Position numbers and translations under genes: made by a program. This document shows positions 49,746 to 58,034 of a DNA stretch of 59,665 bases, in pieces. Each line of letters opens with the position of its first letter. Positions within the stretch are counted from its first letter, which is position 1. The notes under the pieces were generated by a model. That model was not told the origin of the DNA. It was given only the letters and a program-made list of their open reading frames with translations, and did not search any database. This stretch comes from Faecousia sp. GTDB taxonomy: Bacteria; Bacillota; Clostridia; Oscillospirales; Oscillospiraceae. The stretch is from contig JARIAT010000074.1 in NCBI GenBank assembly GCA_029257715.1, forward strand, positions 1 through 59,665, in the 5' to 3' direction.

Positions 49746-50834
49746 ATGAAACGATACTGGGTCGACCGTGCGGCACTGGGCCGCAACATTGACCTTCTCA
49801 AAGCCCGGGCCGGTGACGCCACCGTATTCGGTGTCATCAAAGGCAACGGCTACGGTCTTGGAACCGTAAATCTGGCGCAGGTGCTGAAAGAACACGGCAT
49901 CGATCATTTTGCCGTCACCGATGTGCGGGAGGTCACAGACCTGCGGCGGTCGGAATTTGAAACGGAAAGCATTTTAATGATGGAAGGAACCTGCAATCGG
50001 CAGGAAATCGGAACACTGGTGGAAAACCGTGCCGTTCTCTCCGTCGGCTCAGCAGAGGATGCTCTGCGGCTGGATGCGGAGGCAAAAGCACGGGATCTCA
50101 TCGCTGAGGCCCACGTCAAAATCGATACCGGTATGGGTCGATACGGCTTTCTTCCAACCCAGCTCGATGAAATTCTGCATCTTTACAGCGATTATCCCAA
50201 CATCCGATTTACCGGAATTTATACACACTTTTTCAACGCCTGCAATCCCACCAGCACCAAAGCGCAGTATAAACAGTTTCATGAGACTGTCGAGGCCATC
50301 CGAAACGCCGGTATAGAGCCGGGAATGGTTCACTGCTGCAACTCAACCGCTTTCTGGCAGTATCCCGAAATGCACTGCGATGCCGTGCGAATCGGCTCTG
50401 CACTGCTGGGTCGGGTGAATTTCTCCGGAAATACCGGACTGACGGTCATCGGACAGTGTCAGGCGGAACTTGAGGAAATCCGCACCATCCCCGCCGGCCA
50501 TTCCGTGGGTTACGGTGCAGGATGGGTCGCCAAACGGGAAACCCGAACGGCGGTGCTCTCTATCGGCTATTCCAATGGCTTTGCCGTGGATAAGGGCTAT
50601 GACCTCTGGCGCACCAAGGACTGTATCCGGGGTGTCGCCCGCTACCTGAAGGCTTGGCTGAAGAAAAAAGCGCTGTATGTGACGGTCAACGGCAAAAGCT
50701 GCCGGGTGCTGGGTCACGTCGGTATGGTGAATATGGTCATCGATATCACCGACTGTGACTGCCAGCTGGGAGATATGGCGGTTGTCAATATCAATCCTCT
50801 GGTTCTCAAATCCGTAGACGTTGTATTTGAATAA
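49746..50834 (+). CDS. alr: Alanine racemase (PLP-dependent)
   Basis: 362 residues. Interconverts L- and D-alanine for peptidoglycan synthesis. The PLP lysine is K32 in FGVIKGNGYGLG, with HVKIDTGMGRYGF, IYTHFFNA and GYGAGWVAKRETRTAVLSIG further on; the catalytic tyrosine is in the last segment. It begins 24 bases after the Fem gene, so the two form a cell-wall operon. The sequence is divergent around the usual SYG(R/A)T motif (here VGYGAG), so other amino acid substrates remain possible. Confidence 0.86.
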   Translation: MKRYWVDRAALGRNIDLLKARAGDATVFGVIKGNGYGLGTVNLAQVLKEHGIDHFAVTDVREVTDLRRSEFETESILMMEGTCNRQEIGTLVENRAVLSVGSAEDALRLDAEAKARDLIAEAHVKIDTGMGRYGFLPTQLDEILHLYSDYPNIRFTGIYTHFFNACNPTSTKAQYKQFHETVEAIRNAGIEPGMVHCCNSTAFWQYPEMHCDAVRIGSALLGRVNFSGNTGLTVIGQCQAELEEIRTIPAGHSVGYGAGWVAKRETRTAVLSIGYSNGFAVDKGYDLWRTKDCIRGVARYLKAWLKKKALYVTVNGKSCRVLGHVGMVNMVIDITDCDCQLGDMAVVNINPLVLKSVDVVFE

Positions 50835-50846
50835 CTCCCTTCACTT

Positions 50847-50880
50847 CTTCCCCGAACTAGTCGTTCGGGGAAGATTTTTT
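50847..50880 (+). terminator. Terminator of the Fem-alr operon
   Basis: CTTCCCCGAAC/GTTCGGGGAAG stem with an ATTTTTTG tail. Confidence 0.88.
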
Positions 50881-50963
50881 GATGATCCCTCGCTATCCTC
50901 ATATGAAAGAGCTTCAGATCTATGACTTTCTGCCATCCATTTGCCGGGTATGCTGCTCCAATA

Positions 50964-51101
50964 CCGCCTCGGTCGCAGGCGAAATTTGCTCCGGGCCTTG
51001 CCCGTGGGAAACCTTCCCCTGATCCGACGCCGCCCGTGTGCTTGGCTTTTCCGAAAAACGCCGCCTCGGTCGCAGGCGAAATTTGCTCCGGGCCTTGCCC
51101 G
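50964..51101 (+). repeat. Pair of identical 41-bp palindromic repeats
   Basis: Identical copies at 50964-51004 and 51061-51101, 97 bases apart. Each begins CCGCCTCGGTCGCAGGCG and ends CTCCGGGCCTTGCCCG, so it contains two small hairpins (CGCCT/AGGCG and CGGGC/GCCCG). They lie in the 335-base gap between alr and the ParB/Noc gene; the rest of the gap shows only the alr terminator. Confidence 0.85.
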
Positions 51102-51169
51102 GATTCGTGGGATTTTCCGAGTATTTCCCAGTAGAATGGAATGCACCATCTACCAAGGGGGAACCAACG

Positions 51170-51955
51170 ATGCAATGTGCAAAACTCAAAACCTATATGG
51201 AAACCGGTCGGGTCGTCTTCCTTCCGGCCCGTGCCATCAAGCCCAACCCCGCCCAGCCCCGTCGAATCTTTGACCCTCAGGCTCTGGAGGAGCTGACGGA
51301 ATCCATTCGCCAGCATGGTATTATTCAGCCGCTTTCCGTAAGACGAATTGGAACCACCTATGAACTCATTGCCGGAGAACGCCGCCTTCGGGCTGCCCAA
51401 GCCGCCGGACTTTCCGAAATTCCCTGCATCGTCATGAGTATGGATGACCGAGAGTCCGGTGTCGTTGCCCTTGTGGAAAATCTTCAGCGGCAGGATCTCG
51501 ACTTTGTCGAGGAAGCACTGGGCATCTCCCGACTGATTCAGCTGCAAAATCTAAGTCAGGAGCAAGCCGCCCGAATGCTTGGAAAAAGTCAGAGCGCCGT
51601 GGCAAACAAATTGCGGCTTTTGCGCCACAGTCCGGAGGTTTTGCAGGCCATTCGGGCGGCCGGTCTGACCGAACGTCACGCCAGAGCCCTTCTCAAACTG
51701 GAAAATGAGCAGGAAAAACTCACGGCCATCGCCCAGATCTCCAAGCTCGGCCTGAGTGTAGCCCGTACCGAAGCCTACATACGCCAGCTTTTGGAGGGAA
51801 CCCCAAAAGAAAAGCCCAGCCGAATCAACATCGGAGGATTTTTCAACAGTCTCAATCAGTCCCTTGCCCGATTCCAGTCCGCCGGTATTCCCGCCGTCTC
51901 CGAACGCCGGGAGACAGATCGGGAGATTGTCCTGACCATTACCATCCCAAAATAA
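51170..51955 (+). CDS. ParB/Noc-family DNA-binding protein
   Basis: 261 residues. CTP-dependent DNA clamp family. The N-terminal ParB/Srx domain shows PAQPRRIFD, LTESIRQHGIIQPLSVRR and ELIAGERRLRAAQAAG (the GERRxR nucleotide motif), then VALVENLQRQDL, and an HTH (LSQEQAARMLGKSQSAVANK). Members segregate chromosomes (ParB) or block septation over the nucleoid (Noc). No parA/soj is next to it, favouring Noc or an orphan ParB. The start follows AAGGGGGAA; the upstream frame runs through the repeats. Confidence 0.87.
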   Translation: MQCAKLKTYMETGRVVFLPARAIKPNPAQPRRIFDPQALEELTESIRQHGIIQPLSVRRIGTTYELIAGERRLRAAQAAGLSEIPCIVMSMDDRESGVVALVENLQRQDLDFVEEALGISRLIQLQNLSQEQAARMLGKSQSAVANKLRLLRHSPEVLQAIRAAGLTERHARALLKLENEQEKLTAIAQISKLGLSVARTEAYIRQLLEGTPKEKPSRINIGGFFNSLNQSLARFQSAGIPAVSERRETDREIVLTITIPK

Positions 51956-52082
51956 TGCCCAATTTTTAATTTCTTCCGCAAAGACGGCCTTCTTCCCCGC
52001 CCAGAGCCGGAAATCCCTTTGCATTCCACGGCAATCCGTGATAAAATAATTCCATTGAATATCATCATTCGGAGGGAGACTC

Positions 52083-52511
52083 ATGCCTACGCTCATGCAC
52101 CATATTACCGATATCGCCCGGTGTGCCGCACAGTTCCGCAGTGAAGAACTGGCCCCTCTGGGGCTGAAGGCCTGCCACGCCAGCTATATCGCCGCCATCT
52201 GTCAATCCCCCGGGATTACACAGGATCATCTGGCCCGAGCCCTTTTTATCAATAAAAGCAATGTGGCCCGGCAGGTGGTCATTCTGGAGCAGAGCGGATT
52301 TGTCGAACGGCGGCCCTGTCCGGAGGATAAACGGGCCATGCTGGTCTTTCCCACCCAAAAGGCGCAGGAGGCTCTGCCCCAGATTATGGCAATTTTCCGC
52401 CGATGGGAGGATTTTGTCGCACAGGATCTATCCCAGGAGGAACGCAGCCTGCTTGTCTCGATGCTGGATAAAATGATGTCCCGATGCGATGACTGGACGG
52501 AAAATCACTGA
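52083..52511 (+). CDS. MarR-family transcriptional regulator (second)
   Basis: 142 residues. Helix-turn-helix in PGITQDHLARALFINKSNVA, wing CPEDKRAMLVFPTQKAQEAL, and the usual C-terminal dimerisation helix. The start follows CGGAGGGAG. The DUF624 gene begins 42 bases on and may be its target, but no clear operator was seen. Confidence 0.85.
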   Translation: MPTLMHHITDIARCAAQFRSEELAPLGLKACHASYIAAICQSPGITQDHLARALFINKSNVARQVVILEQSGFVERRPCPEDKRAMLVFPTQKAQEALPQIMAIFRRWEDFVAQDLSQEERSLLVSMLDKMMSRCDDWTENH

Positions 52512-52553
52512 TTTTCCCGCCGCATTTTCAAAGAAAGAACCGGTGAAATTACA

Positions 52554-53192
52554 ATGCGTAAACAGAATTCCGGAGAAATGGGCATGATGAATCCCGACTC
52601 CAGACTCGCAATTTTTCTCGACCACTGCACCGCTCTGGTGCTGAACAATTTTTTATGGCTGATTTGCTGCGTTCCCATCGTGACGGCCGGTGCCGCCACC
52701 CGTGCCATGTACGCAAATCTCTATGCCCATCTCCATGATGAGGAGTGCAGCGTCCGCTCCTTTTTCCGCCACATGAAGCAGGACTTTTTCCCTGCCTGCG
52801 GGGTGGGTCTTGTGATGATTGCCATGCCCTTCTTCCTAATGGCAGATGTGGCTCTGATCTCTGCAAGCCTGCTGCCCGGAAAGATGATTCTTCTGGGGCT
52901 TGTCGGGAGCATCGGACTCCTGACTGCGCTCTTCGGCTCCATGTTTTTTCCTCTGATGAGCCGGGTGAATTTGTCCTTTCCCAAACTCGTGCTGACCTCC
53001 TTCTCCCTCAGTGTCGCCTTTCTGCCCCGGGTGCTTCCGGCCGCAGCACTGAACCTGCTTCCGCTGCTTGGAATGATGTTCCTTCCAAATGCCATGCTTC
53101 GGATCAGTGTCTTCTGGGCGCTGATGGGGTTTGCGCTCATCGCAATGTTAAACATAAAAATTATGAGGCCTGTATTTGACTGTCTCGAGTAA
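52554..53192 (+). CDS. DUF624/YesL-family membrane protein
   Basis: 212 residues, about five membrane helices. The N-terminus ALVLNNFLWLICCVPIVTAG and AATRAMYANLYAHLHDE fit the DUF624/YesL family, whose function is unknown. In other Firmicutes it is often near sugar transport genes, here near MarR. The start lacks a clear AGGAGG and is less certain; it may begin at a later ATG. A GC-rich terminator follows closely. Confidence 0.8.
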   Translation: MRKQNSGEMGMMNPDSRLAIFLDHCTALVLNNFLWLICCVPIVTAGAATRAMYANLYAHLHDEECSVRSFFRHMKQDFFPACGVGLVMIAMPFFLMADVALISASLLPGKMILLGLVGSIGLLTALFGSMFFPLMSRVNLSFPKLVLTSFSLSVAFLPRVLPAAALNLLPLLGMMFLPNAMLRISVFWALMGFALIAMLNIKIMRPVFDCLE

Positions 53193-53199
53193 CGTCTTC

Positions 53200-53239
53200 C
53201 CCCGGGAGCTGCAATCGCAGCTCCCGGGGGCTGTTTTTA
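53200..53239 (+). terminator. Terminator of the DUF624 gene
   Basis: 14-bp stem CCCCCGGGAGCTGC/GCAGCTCCCGGGGG and a CTGTTTTTA tail. Confidence 0.9.
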
Positions 53240-53322
53240 TAAATTTCGATTGAACATCCCCCGAAAATTGTCGAGCCGTCCAAAAACAGACGGGATTCCT
53301 TCTCCATTTTTAGCAATTGTCC

Positions 53323-53585
53323 TTGACAATCCCCCCATGGACAAGTAGAATAGCTATGGAATAGTGTGTGCTGCCTGATTGATCGGGCAGCGTTTGCTGA
53401 TATCCGGCAATTTCGTCGGTGGTTGTTTGCAAAATTCGCCTCCGGGCGTTTTCTTTTGTGTCATTTTGGATTTTCGGATGGAATACCGGAAATTTACTTT
53501 GTCATTATACGGAACATGCTCAGGGGTCCCTTTGCACCATCCTCCGGTTTTGCCTAATTCTAACAAGGAGGTGCATTACAGAATT
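53323..53585 (+). promoter_or_regulatory. rny promoter and long leader with attenuator-like hairpin
   Basis: TTGACA at 53323-53328, 17 bp, TAGAAT at 53346-53351. The ~228-nt leader starts with the hairpin GCTGCC/GGCAGC (53370-53391) and holds CGCC-TCCG-GGCG followed by TTTTCTTTTG (53437-53457), which resembles an intrinsic terminator well before the start codon. RNase Y often controls its own amount, so attenuation is possible. The ribosome site AAGGAGG is about 14 bases from the ATG, longer than usual. Confidence 0.55.
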
Positions 53586-55136
53586 ATGGAACCTTTGGAA
53601 ATCATTATTCTCATCGTTGCAGTTGTGTTTGCGCTGGCAATCGGCTTTGCGCTCGGCCATATGTACCGGAAAAAGGTCGGCGAGCAGGCAATCGGCTCCG
53701 CAGAGGCAGAGGCTACCCGAATCATCAATGAAGCCATCCGCGGCGGCGAAAACAAAAAGAAGGAAATGCTTCTGGAAGCAAAAGATGAGATCCATAAATC
53801 TCGCACAGAGTACGAAAAAGAAGTCAAGGAACGCCGCGCTGAGCTGAGCAAGCAGGAGCGCCGGCTGCAGCAGAAAGAAGAATCTCTGGATAAAAAATCC
53901 GACGCTTTTGAGCGCAAGGAAGAGGATCTTAACCGCCGGCTCACCAGAGTCGCCGAAAGTCAGGCAAAGGCTGAGCAGCTCTGCCAGGCACAGACCGAAA
54001 AGCTGGAGGAAATCTCTCAGCTGACACAGGAGCAGGCCAAGGCCTATCTGCTGGAATCCCTTGAAAATGACGTCCGCCACGACGCTGCCATGAAGATCAA
54101 AGAGATCGAAACCCAGCTTAAGGACGAGGCCGAAACCAAAGCCCGGGAGGTCATCGCCACCGCCATCCAGCGCTGCGCCGCAGACCACGCCGCAGAAACC
54201 ACCGTCAGCGTGGTTCCCCTGCCCAATGATGAGATGAAGGGTCGTATCATCGGTCGTGAAGGCCGCAATATCCGCACCCTTGAAACCATCACAGGTGTCG
54301 ATCTCATCATCGATGATACCCCCGAAGCAATTACCGTCTCTTCGTTCGATCCTGTCCGCCGGGAAATCGCAAGACTGGCACTGGAGAAGCTGATTGTTGA
54401 CGGCAGAATTCACCCCACCAGAATCGAAGATATGGTTGAAAAGGCCCGCCGTGAGGTGGACCGCACCATCCGTGAGGAGGGTGAACGTGCCTGCTACGAA
54501 ACCGGCGTTCATAACCTGAACCCCGAGCTCGTCAAGATTCTGGGCCGCCAGAAGTATCGTACTTCCTACGGTCAGAATGTCCTGAACCACTCCATCGAGG
54601 TCGCACACGTTGCCGGCCTGCTGGCTGCCGAGCTGGGTGTGGATGTGGCAATGGCCAAGCGCGCAGGTCTGCTGCATGACCTCGGAAAAGCAGTTGACCA
54701 TGAGATGGAAGGCAGCCACGTACAGCTGGGTGCTGAACTTGCCCGTAAATACAAGGAAAATCCTGTCATTGTCAATGCCATTGAGGCGCACCACGGCGAT
54801 GTGGAGCCTAAGACCGTCATTGCAGTTCTGGTTCAGGCCGCCGATGCCATCTCCGCTGCCCGTCCCGGCGCCCGCCGTGAGAATGTGGAGAACTACATCC
54901 GCCGCCTGCAGAAGCTGGAGGAGCTGACCAATACTTATCCCGGTGTTGATAAGTCCTATGCCATTCAGGCAGGCCGTGAGATCCGCATTATGGTCAAGCC
55001 CGAGGTTGTCACCGAAGACAATATGATCCTGATGGCCCGTGACATCGCCAAGAAGATTGAGTCCGAGCTGGAGTATCCCGGCCAGATCAAGGTCAACGTC
55101 ATCCGCGAGACGAAGGCTGTCGAATACGCCAAGTAA
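53586..55136 (+). CDS. rny: Ribonuclease Y
   Basis: 516 residues. Membrane-anchored endoribonuclease that starts mRNA decay in Firmicutes. Seen: one N-terminal membrane helix ([20 protein letters not shown]), a long charged coiled coil (about 30-190), a KH domain ([20 protein letters not shown] near 215-235) and the HD metal site ([16 protein letters not shown] and [12 protein letters not shown]). A longer frame upstream exists but lacks a ribosome site. The stop codon TAA lies inside the first unit of the palindromic repeat cluster. Confidence 0.96.
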   Translation: MEPLEIIILIVAVVFALAIGFALGHMYRKKVGEQAIGSAEAEATRIINEAIRGGENKKKEMLLEAKDEIHKSRTEYEKEVKERRAELSKQERRLQQKEESLDKKSDAFERKEEDLNRRLTRVAESQAKAEQLCQAQTEKLEEISQLTQEQAKAYLLESLENDVRHDAAMKIKEIETQLKDEAETKAREVIATAIQRCAADHAAETTVSVVPLPNDEMKGRIIGREGRNIRTLETITGVDLIIDDTPEAITVSSFDPVRREIARLALEKLIVDGRIHPTRIEDMVEKARREVDRTIREEGERACYETGVHNLNPELVKILGRQKYRTSYGQNVLNHSIEVAHVAGLLAAELGVDVAMAKRAGLLHDLGKAVDHEMEGSHVQLGAELARKYKENPVIVNAIEAHHGDVEPKTVIAVLVQAADAISAARPGARRENVENYIRRLQKLEELTNTYPGVDKSYAIQAGREIRIMVKPEVVTEDNMILMARDIAKKIESELEYPGQIKVNVIRETKAVEYAK

Positions 55137-55430
55137 GCGGCGAGTCGCCGCAGACAATGCGTGCACGGTGCAGTGGTATTCGTAACTGCCCAGACCCGCT
55201 CGGTATCGGTCGGCAAGACCGACGACTACTGCATGCGCCAAGTAAGTGGCGAGTCGCCGCAGACACCTCGTGCGCAAGCTGGGCTATAATCGTTAGACTA
55301 TTGGGTACCGCTCGATTCGGTCGGCAAGACCGACGACTACTGCGTGCGCCAAGTAGGCGGCGAGTCGCCGCAGACAATGCGTGCACGGTGCAGTGGTATT
55401 CGTAACTGCCCAGACCCGCTCGGTATCGTT
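55127..55430 (+). repeat. Palindromic repeat cluster, three tandem units at the rny stop
   Basis: Three units of about 110 bases (starting at 55127, 55236 and 55347). Units 1 and 3 are 82 bases long with one mismatch; unit 2 has diverged after its first 30 bases. Each opens with CGCCAAGTA(A/G)GCGGCGAGTCGCCGC, a near-perfect palindrome whose TAA in unit 1 is the rny stop. Units 1 and 2 end with the linker CGGTCGGCAAGACCGACGAC. Related sequence appears inverted after prfC (56204-56286). Confidence 0.88.
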
Positions 55431-55440
55431 ACAAAACAGG

Positions 55441-55473
55441 AATCCCCGCTCCAAAAGGAGCGGGGATTTTTCA
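55441..55473 (+). terminator. Terminator after rny and repeats
   Basis: AATCCCCGCTCC-AAAA-GGAGCGGGGATT hairpin followed by TTTTTC. Confidence 0.9.
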
Positions 55474-55492
55474 TAGGATGGCACAAAGGGGC

Positions 55493-55545
55493 TTGACAAG
55501 TAAACTTGGTATTGCTATTATAAAGATGCACAGTAAACTTGGCAT
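55493..55545 (+). promoter_or_regulatory. Promoter and direct-repeat operators of the DUF6442-XRE pair
   Basis: TTGACA at 55493-55498, 17 bp, TATTAT at 55516-55521. AGTAAACTTGG(T/C)AT occurs at 55499-55512 (in the promoter spacer) and 55532-55545 (just after the start point), 33 bases apart, about three helical turns. Each holds AGT-AA-ACT. This placement fits repression by the XRE protein encoded downstream. Confidence 0.75.
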
Positions 55546-55564
55546 ACGAAAGGAGCATTTCAAA

Positions 55565-55882
55565 ATGACAAAAGATGAAATCTTGAAAAAAGCCCAAATG
55601 GAGCGTCCGAACCTACCAGATGAAATGGAACAGGATATCATGCAAAAGAGCAGCCATTGGGGAATGATTGTCGGTATTATCGTCTGCTTAATTCTCATGG
55701 TAATCAAAATGTATCTCAATCTACCATATCATGATTTATTCGCTGTATATTCATCTGTATTCTGCGGCCAATATGTATACAAATGGATTCGACAAAGAGA
55801 CAAATTCCCGCTCGTTTGTGGGGTGTTCTGGGGTGCCTCTGCCGCGATCAATTTGCTTACCTATTTTTCTGAAATTCTGTAA
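55565..55882 (+). CDS. Small membrane protein, DUF6442-like
   Basis: 105 residues. Charged N-terminus (MTKDEILKKAQMERPNLPDE), then hydrophobic segments MIVGIIVCLILMVIKMYL, LFAVYSSVFCGQYVYK and LVCGVFWGASAAINLL. It resembles DUF6442 proteins, which pair with small XRE regulators in Firmicutes; the function is unknown. Ribosome site AAAGGAG. AT-rich compared with rny and prfC, suggesting transfer. Confidence 0.7.
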   Translation: MTKDEILKKAQMERPNLPDEMEQDIMQKSSHWGMIVGIIVCLILMVIKMYLNLPYHDLFAVYSSVFCGQYVYKWIRQRDKFPLVCGVFWGASAAINLLTYFSEIL

Positions 55883-55898
55883 GAAGGAATGTATCATT

Positions 55899-56105
55899 AT
55901 GGATGAGAAGTTGGTTCTCAAAAACCATTTGAAAGAGGCCAGAACTGAGAAAAAGCTGTCCCAGCTCCAACTGGCCCAAATGGTCGGCGTTTCCAGAAAT
56001 ACCATCAGTTCCATCGAAACAGGCCAGTTTAACCCCACAGCAAAATTGGCACTGATTCTGTGCATCGCTTTGGATAAGAAGTTCGAGGAGTTATTTTATT
56101 TTTAA
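55899..56105 (+). CDS. XRE/Cro-CI-family repressor
   Basis: 68 residues, a single HTH: LKEARTEKKLSQLQLAQMVG and VSRNTISSIETGQFNPTAKL, the standard Cro/CI pattern, ending in a short LDKKFEELFYF dimer helix. It follows the membrane protein by 16 bases with AAGAAGGAA. It probably represses its own promoter through the direct repeats. Similar pairs are common on mobile elements. Confidence 0.85.
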   Translation: MDEKLVLKNHLKEARTEKKLSQLQLAQMVGVSRNTISSIETGQFNPTAKLALILCIALDKKFEELFYF

Positions 56106-56163
56106 TGCGCTGTTTTCGCATTGTCCGAATGAAAATTCAATTGCTGCAAAAAGACATAAAAAC

Positions 56164-56196
56164 ACGCCCCGTCCTGTTGGACGGGGCGTTATTCTT
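56164..56196 (+). terminator. Terminator of the DUF6442-XRE pair
   Basis: ACGCCCCGTCC-TGTT-GGACGGGGCGT hairpin and a TATTCTTTG tail. Confidence 0.85.
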
Positions 56197-56203
56197 TGCT
56201 TTT

Positions 56204-56286
56204 ACAAATCGAGAGGGTTTGGGCTGTTACGAACATCACCGCACCGGGCGCATATCAGCCGTCGGCCTTGCCGACTCGCCGGCTTA
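56204..56286 (-). repeat. Inverted copy of the rny-end repeat at the prfC stop
   Basis: On the minus strand the copy starts with TAAGCCGGCGAGTCGG at the prfC stop codon, continues GCAAGGCCGACGGC and ATGCGCC like the linker of the rny cluster, and then CGGTGCGGTGATGTTCGTAA and CAGCCCAAACCCTCTCG. Over this last 37-base part it matches the rny units at 31 positions. Confidence 0.8.
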
Positions 56287-57876
56287 GCCTTCCTCGACGA
56301 TGATCTCGCTGACTTCCAGACCGGGGTTGCGGCGGTTGGTGAAGTCAATGGCCCAGTAGCTGGTGTAAACCAGCAGATTATTTCCGTGGTAGTCCTCCAG
56401 CAGCTCTGCGTCGCTGCCCAGATTCAGGTCGGTCAGATCTCCGGTGTAGCGGTCGATCTTTCGGATTTCCTCATAGGGCAGGCTCTCCATGCGAAGATCC
56501 ACGCCGTACTCGTTCTTCATCCGGTACTGGAACACATCAAACTGCAGCGTACCGACAACGCCCACGATAACCTCCTCCATACCGGAGTTCGGCAGCTTGA
56601 AAATCTGGATGGCACCCTCCTGCGCAATCTGCTCGGTACCCTTTACGAACTGCTTTCTCTTCATGGAGTCCTTGGCGGAAACACGAGAGAAATGTTCGGG
56701 GGCGAAGGTGGGAATTCCGGAATATTTGAACTTCTTGCCGGGGGTCGTGATGGTGTCACCGATGGAGAAAATACCGGGGTCAAACACACCGATAACGTCG
56801 CCTGCATAGGCTTCCTCGACAATTTCACGGTCGGCTGCCATCATCTGCTGAGGCTGAGACAGACGCATCTTCTTGTTGCCCTGCACGTGGAAATATTCCG
56901 CGTCACGCTCAAACTTGCCGGAGCAGATGCGCATGAAGGCCAGACGGTCCCGGTGGGCCTTGTTCATGTTTGCCTGAATTTTAAAGACAAATGCGGAGAA
57001 TCCCGGGTCAAAGGTATCGATCTCGCCGCAGTCTGCCACACGGGCCAGAGGGGGCGGGGTCATCTTCAGGAAGGCCTCCAAAAACGGCTCGATGCCGAAG
57101 TTGGTCAGAGCAGAGCCGAAGAACACGGGGCTGAGGCGGCCGTTGCGAACCTCTTCCAGATCCATCTCCCGCCCGGCAGACAGCAGCTCCACATCGTCGA
57201 TCAGCTGCTGATGCTTGCTTTCGCTGTCCAGAAGCTGGGCGACCTGCGGATCATACAGATCCACCACCTGCTTGCCGGCACGGCTCTTGCCGTTGACGCC
57301 GGAGAAGAACAGCAGCTGACCACCCTCCCGATCGTAAACGCCCTGAAAATCCTTGCCGCAGCCGATGGGCCAGTTCATGGCATAAGTCTCGATCCCCAGC
57401 TCCCGCTCCAGCTCGTCCAGCAGATCAAAGGGATCCTTCGTCTCACGATCCATCTTATTGACAAAGGTAAAAATGGGGATATGCCGCATGGCACAGACCT
57501 TGAACAGCTTTCTGGTCTGTGGCTCCACACCCTTGGCACCGTCAATGACCATCACCGCAGAGTCCGCTGCCATCCGGGTGCGGTAGGTATCCTCGGAGAA
57601 ATCCTGGTGACCTGGGGTATCCAGAATATTGATGCAGAAGCCGTCATACTGAAACTGCATAACAGAAGAGGTAACGGAAATACCGCGCTGCTTTTCGATC
57701 TCCATCCAGTCCGAGGTGGCTGCACGGGAGTTCTTCTTGCCCTTGACCACGCCCGCCTGTGCGATAGCACCGCCATAGAGCAGGAACTTTTCGGTCAGGG
57801 TGGTTTTACCGGCGTCGGGATGAGAGATGATCGCAAATGTCCGACGGCTGCTGATTTCTTCTTGTAAACTTGCCAT
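56284..57876 (-). CDS. prfC: Peptide chain release factor 3
   Basis: 530 residues. GTPase that removes RF1/RF2 from the ribosome after termination. G1 AIISHPDAGKTTLTEK, SRAATSDWMEIEKQRGISVT, G3 DTPGHQDFSEDTYRT, G4 FVNKMDRE, then RF3-specific domains 2 and 3 (GALTNFG-like FGSALTNFGIEPFLEAFLKM, QVVGVVGTLQF-like VGVVGTLQFDVFQYRM). Full length. The stop codon begins the inverted repeat copy. Confidence 0.95.
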   Translation of the reverse strand: MASLQEEISSRRTFAIISHPDAGKTTLTEKFLLYGGAIAQAGVVKGKKNSRAATSDWMEIEKQRGISVTSSVMQFQYDGFCINILDTPGHQDFSEDTYRTRMAADSAVMVIDGAKGVEPQTRKLFKVCAMRHIPIFTFVNKMDRETKDPFDLLDELERELGIETYAMNWPIGCGKDFQGVYDREGGQLLFFSGVNGKSRAGKQVVDLYDPQVAQLLDSESKHQQLIDDVELLSAGREMDLEEVRNGRLSPVFFGSALTNFGIEPFLEAFLKMTPPPLARVADCGEIDTFDPGFSAFVFKIQANMNKAHRDRLAFMRICSGKFERDAEYFHVQGNKKMRLSQPQQMMAADREIVEEAYAGDVIGVFDPGIFSIGDTITTPGKKFKYSGIPTFAPEHFSRVSAKDSMKRKQFVKGTEQIAQEGAIQIFKLPNSGMEEVIVGVVGTLQFDVFQYRMKNEYGVDLRMESLPYEEIRKIDRYTGDLTDLNLGSDAELLEDYHGNNLLVYTSYWAIDFTNRRNPGLEVSEIIVEEG

Positions 57877-57920
57877 TGTATTTTCACTCCATAAAATCTG
57901 GTTTTTACGCGTATTAAATC

Positions 57921-57949
57921 ACTTTACTTTATCATATTATTCCCTGCAA
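57921..57949 (-). promoter_or_regulatory. Sigma-A promoter of prfC
   Basis: On the minus strand TTGCAG (57949-57944), 17 bp, TAAAGT (57926-57921). Confidence 0.5.
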
Positions 57950-57975
57950 TACAAGCTTTTTACAGCAGATTCATT

Positions 57976-58003
57976 AAAAAAGAGACCGCCTTTCGGCGGT
58001 CTC
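57976..58003 (-). terminator. Terminator of the SPFH-NfeD operon
   Basis: GAGACCGCC/GGCGGTCTC stem, followed on the minus strand by TTTTTT. Confidence 0.88.
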
Positions 58004-58034
58004 CTGTATTGGAATGGAATGTGTGTGCAAAGGT

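Noticed and set aside
50964..51101. parS sites near the ParB/Noc gene
   Set aside because: The repeats do not contain the parS or Noc-site palindrome.
53520..55277. 585-residue leftward open frame opposite rny
   Set aside because: It is the shadow of rny; the composition follows the codon pattern of the coding strand and it has no ribosome site or promoter.
55099..55405. Open frames inside the repeat cluster after rny
   Set aside because: They repeat with the palindromic units and lack ribosome sites; the DNA structure explains them.
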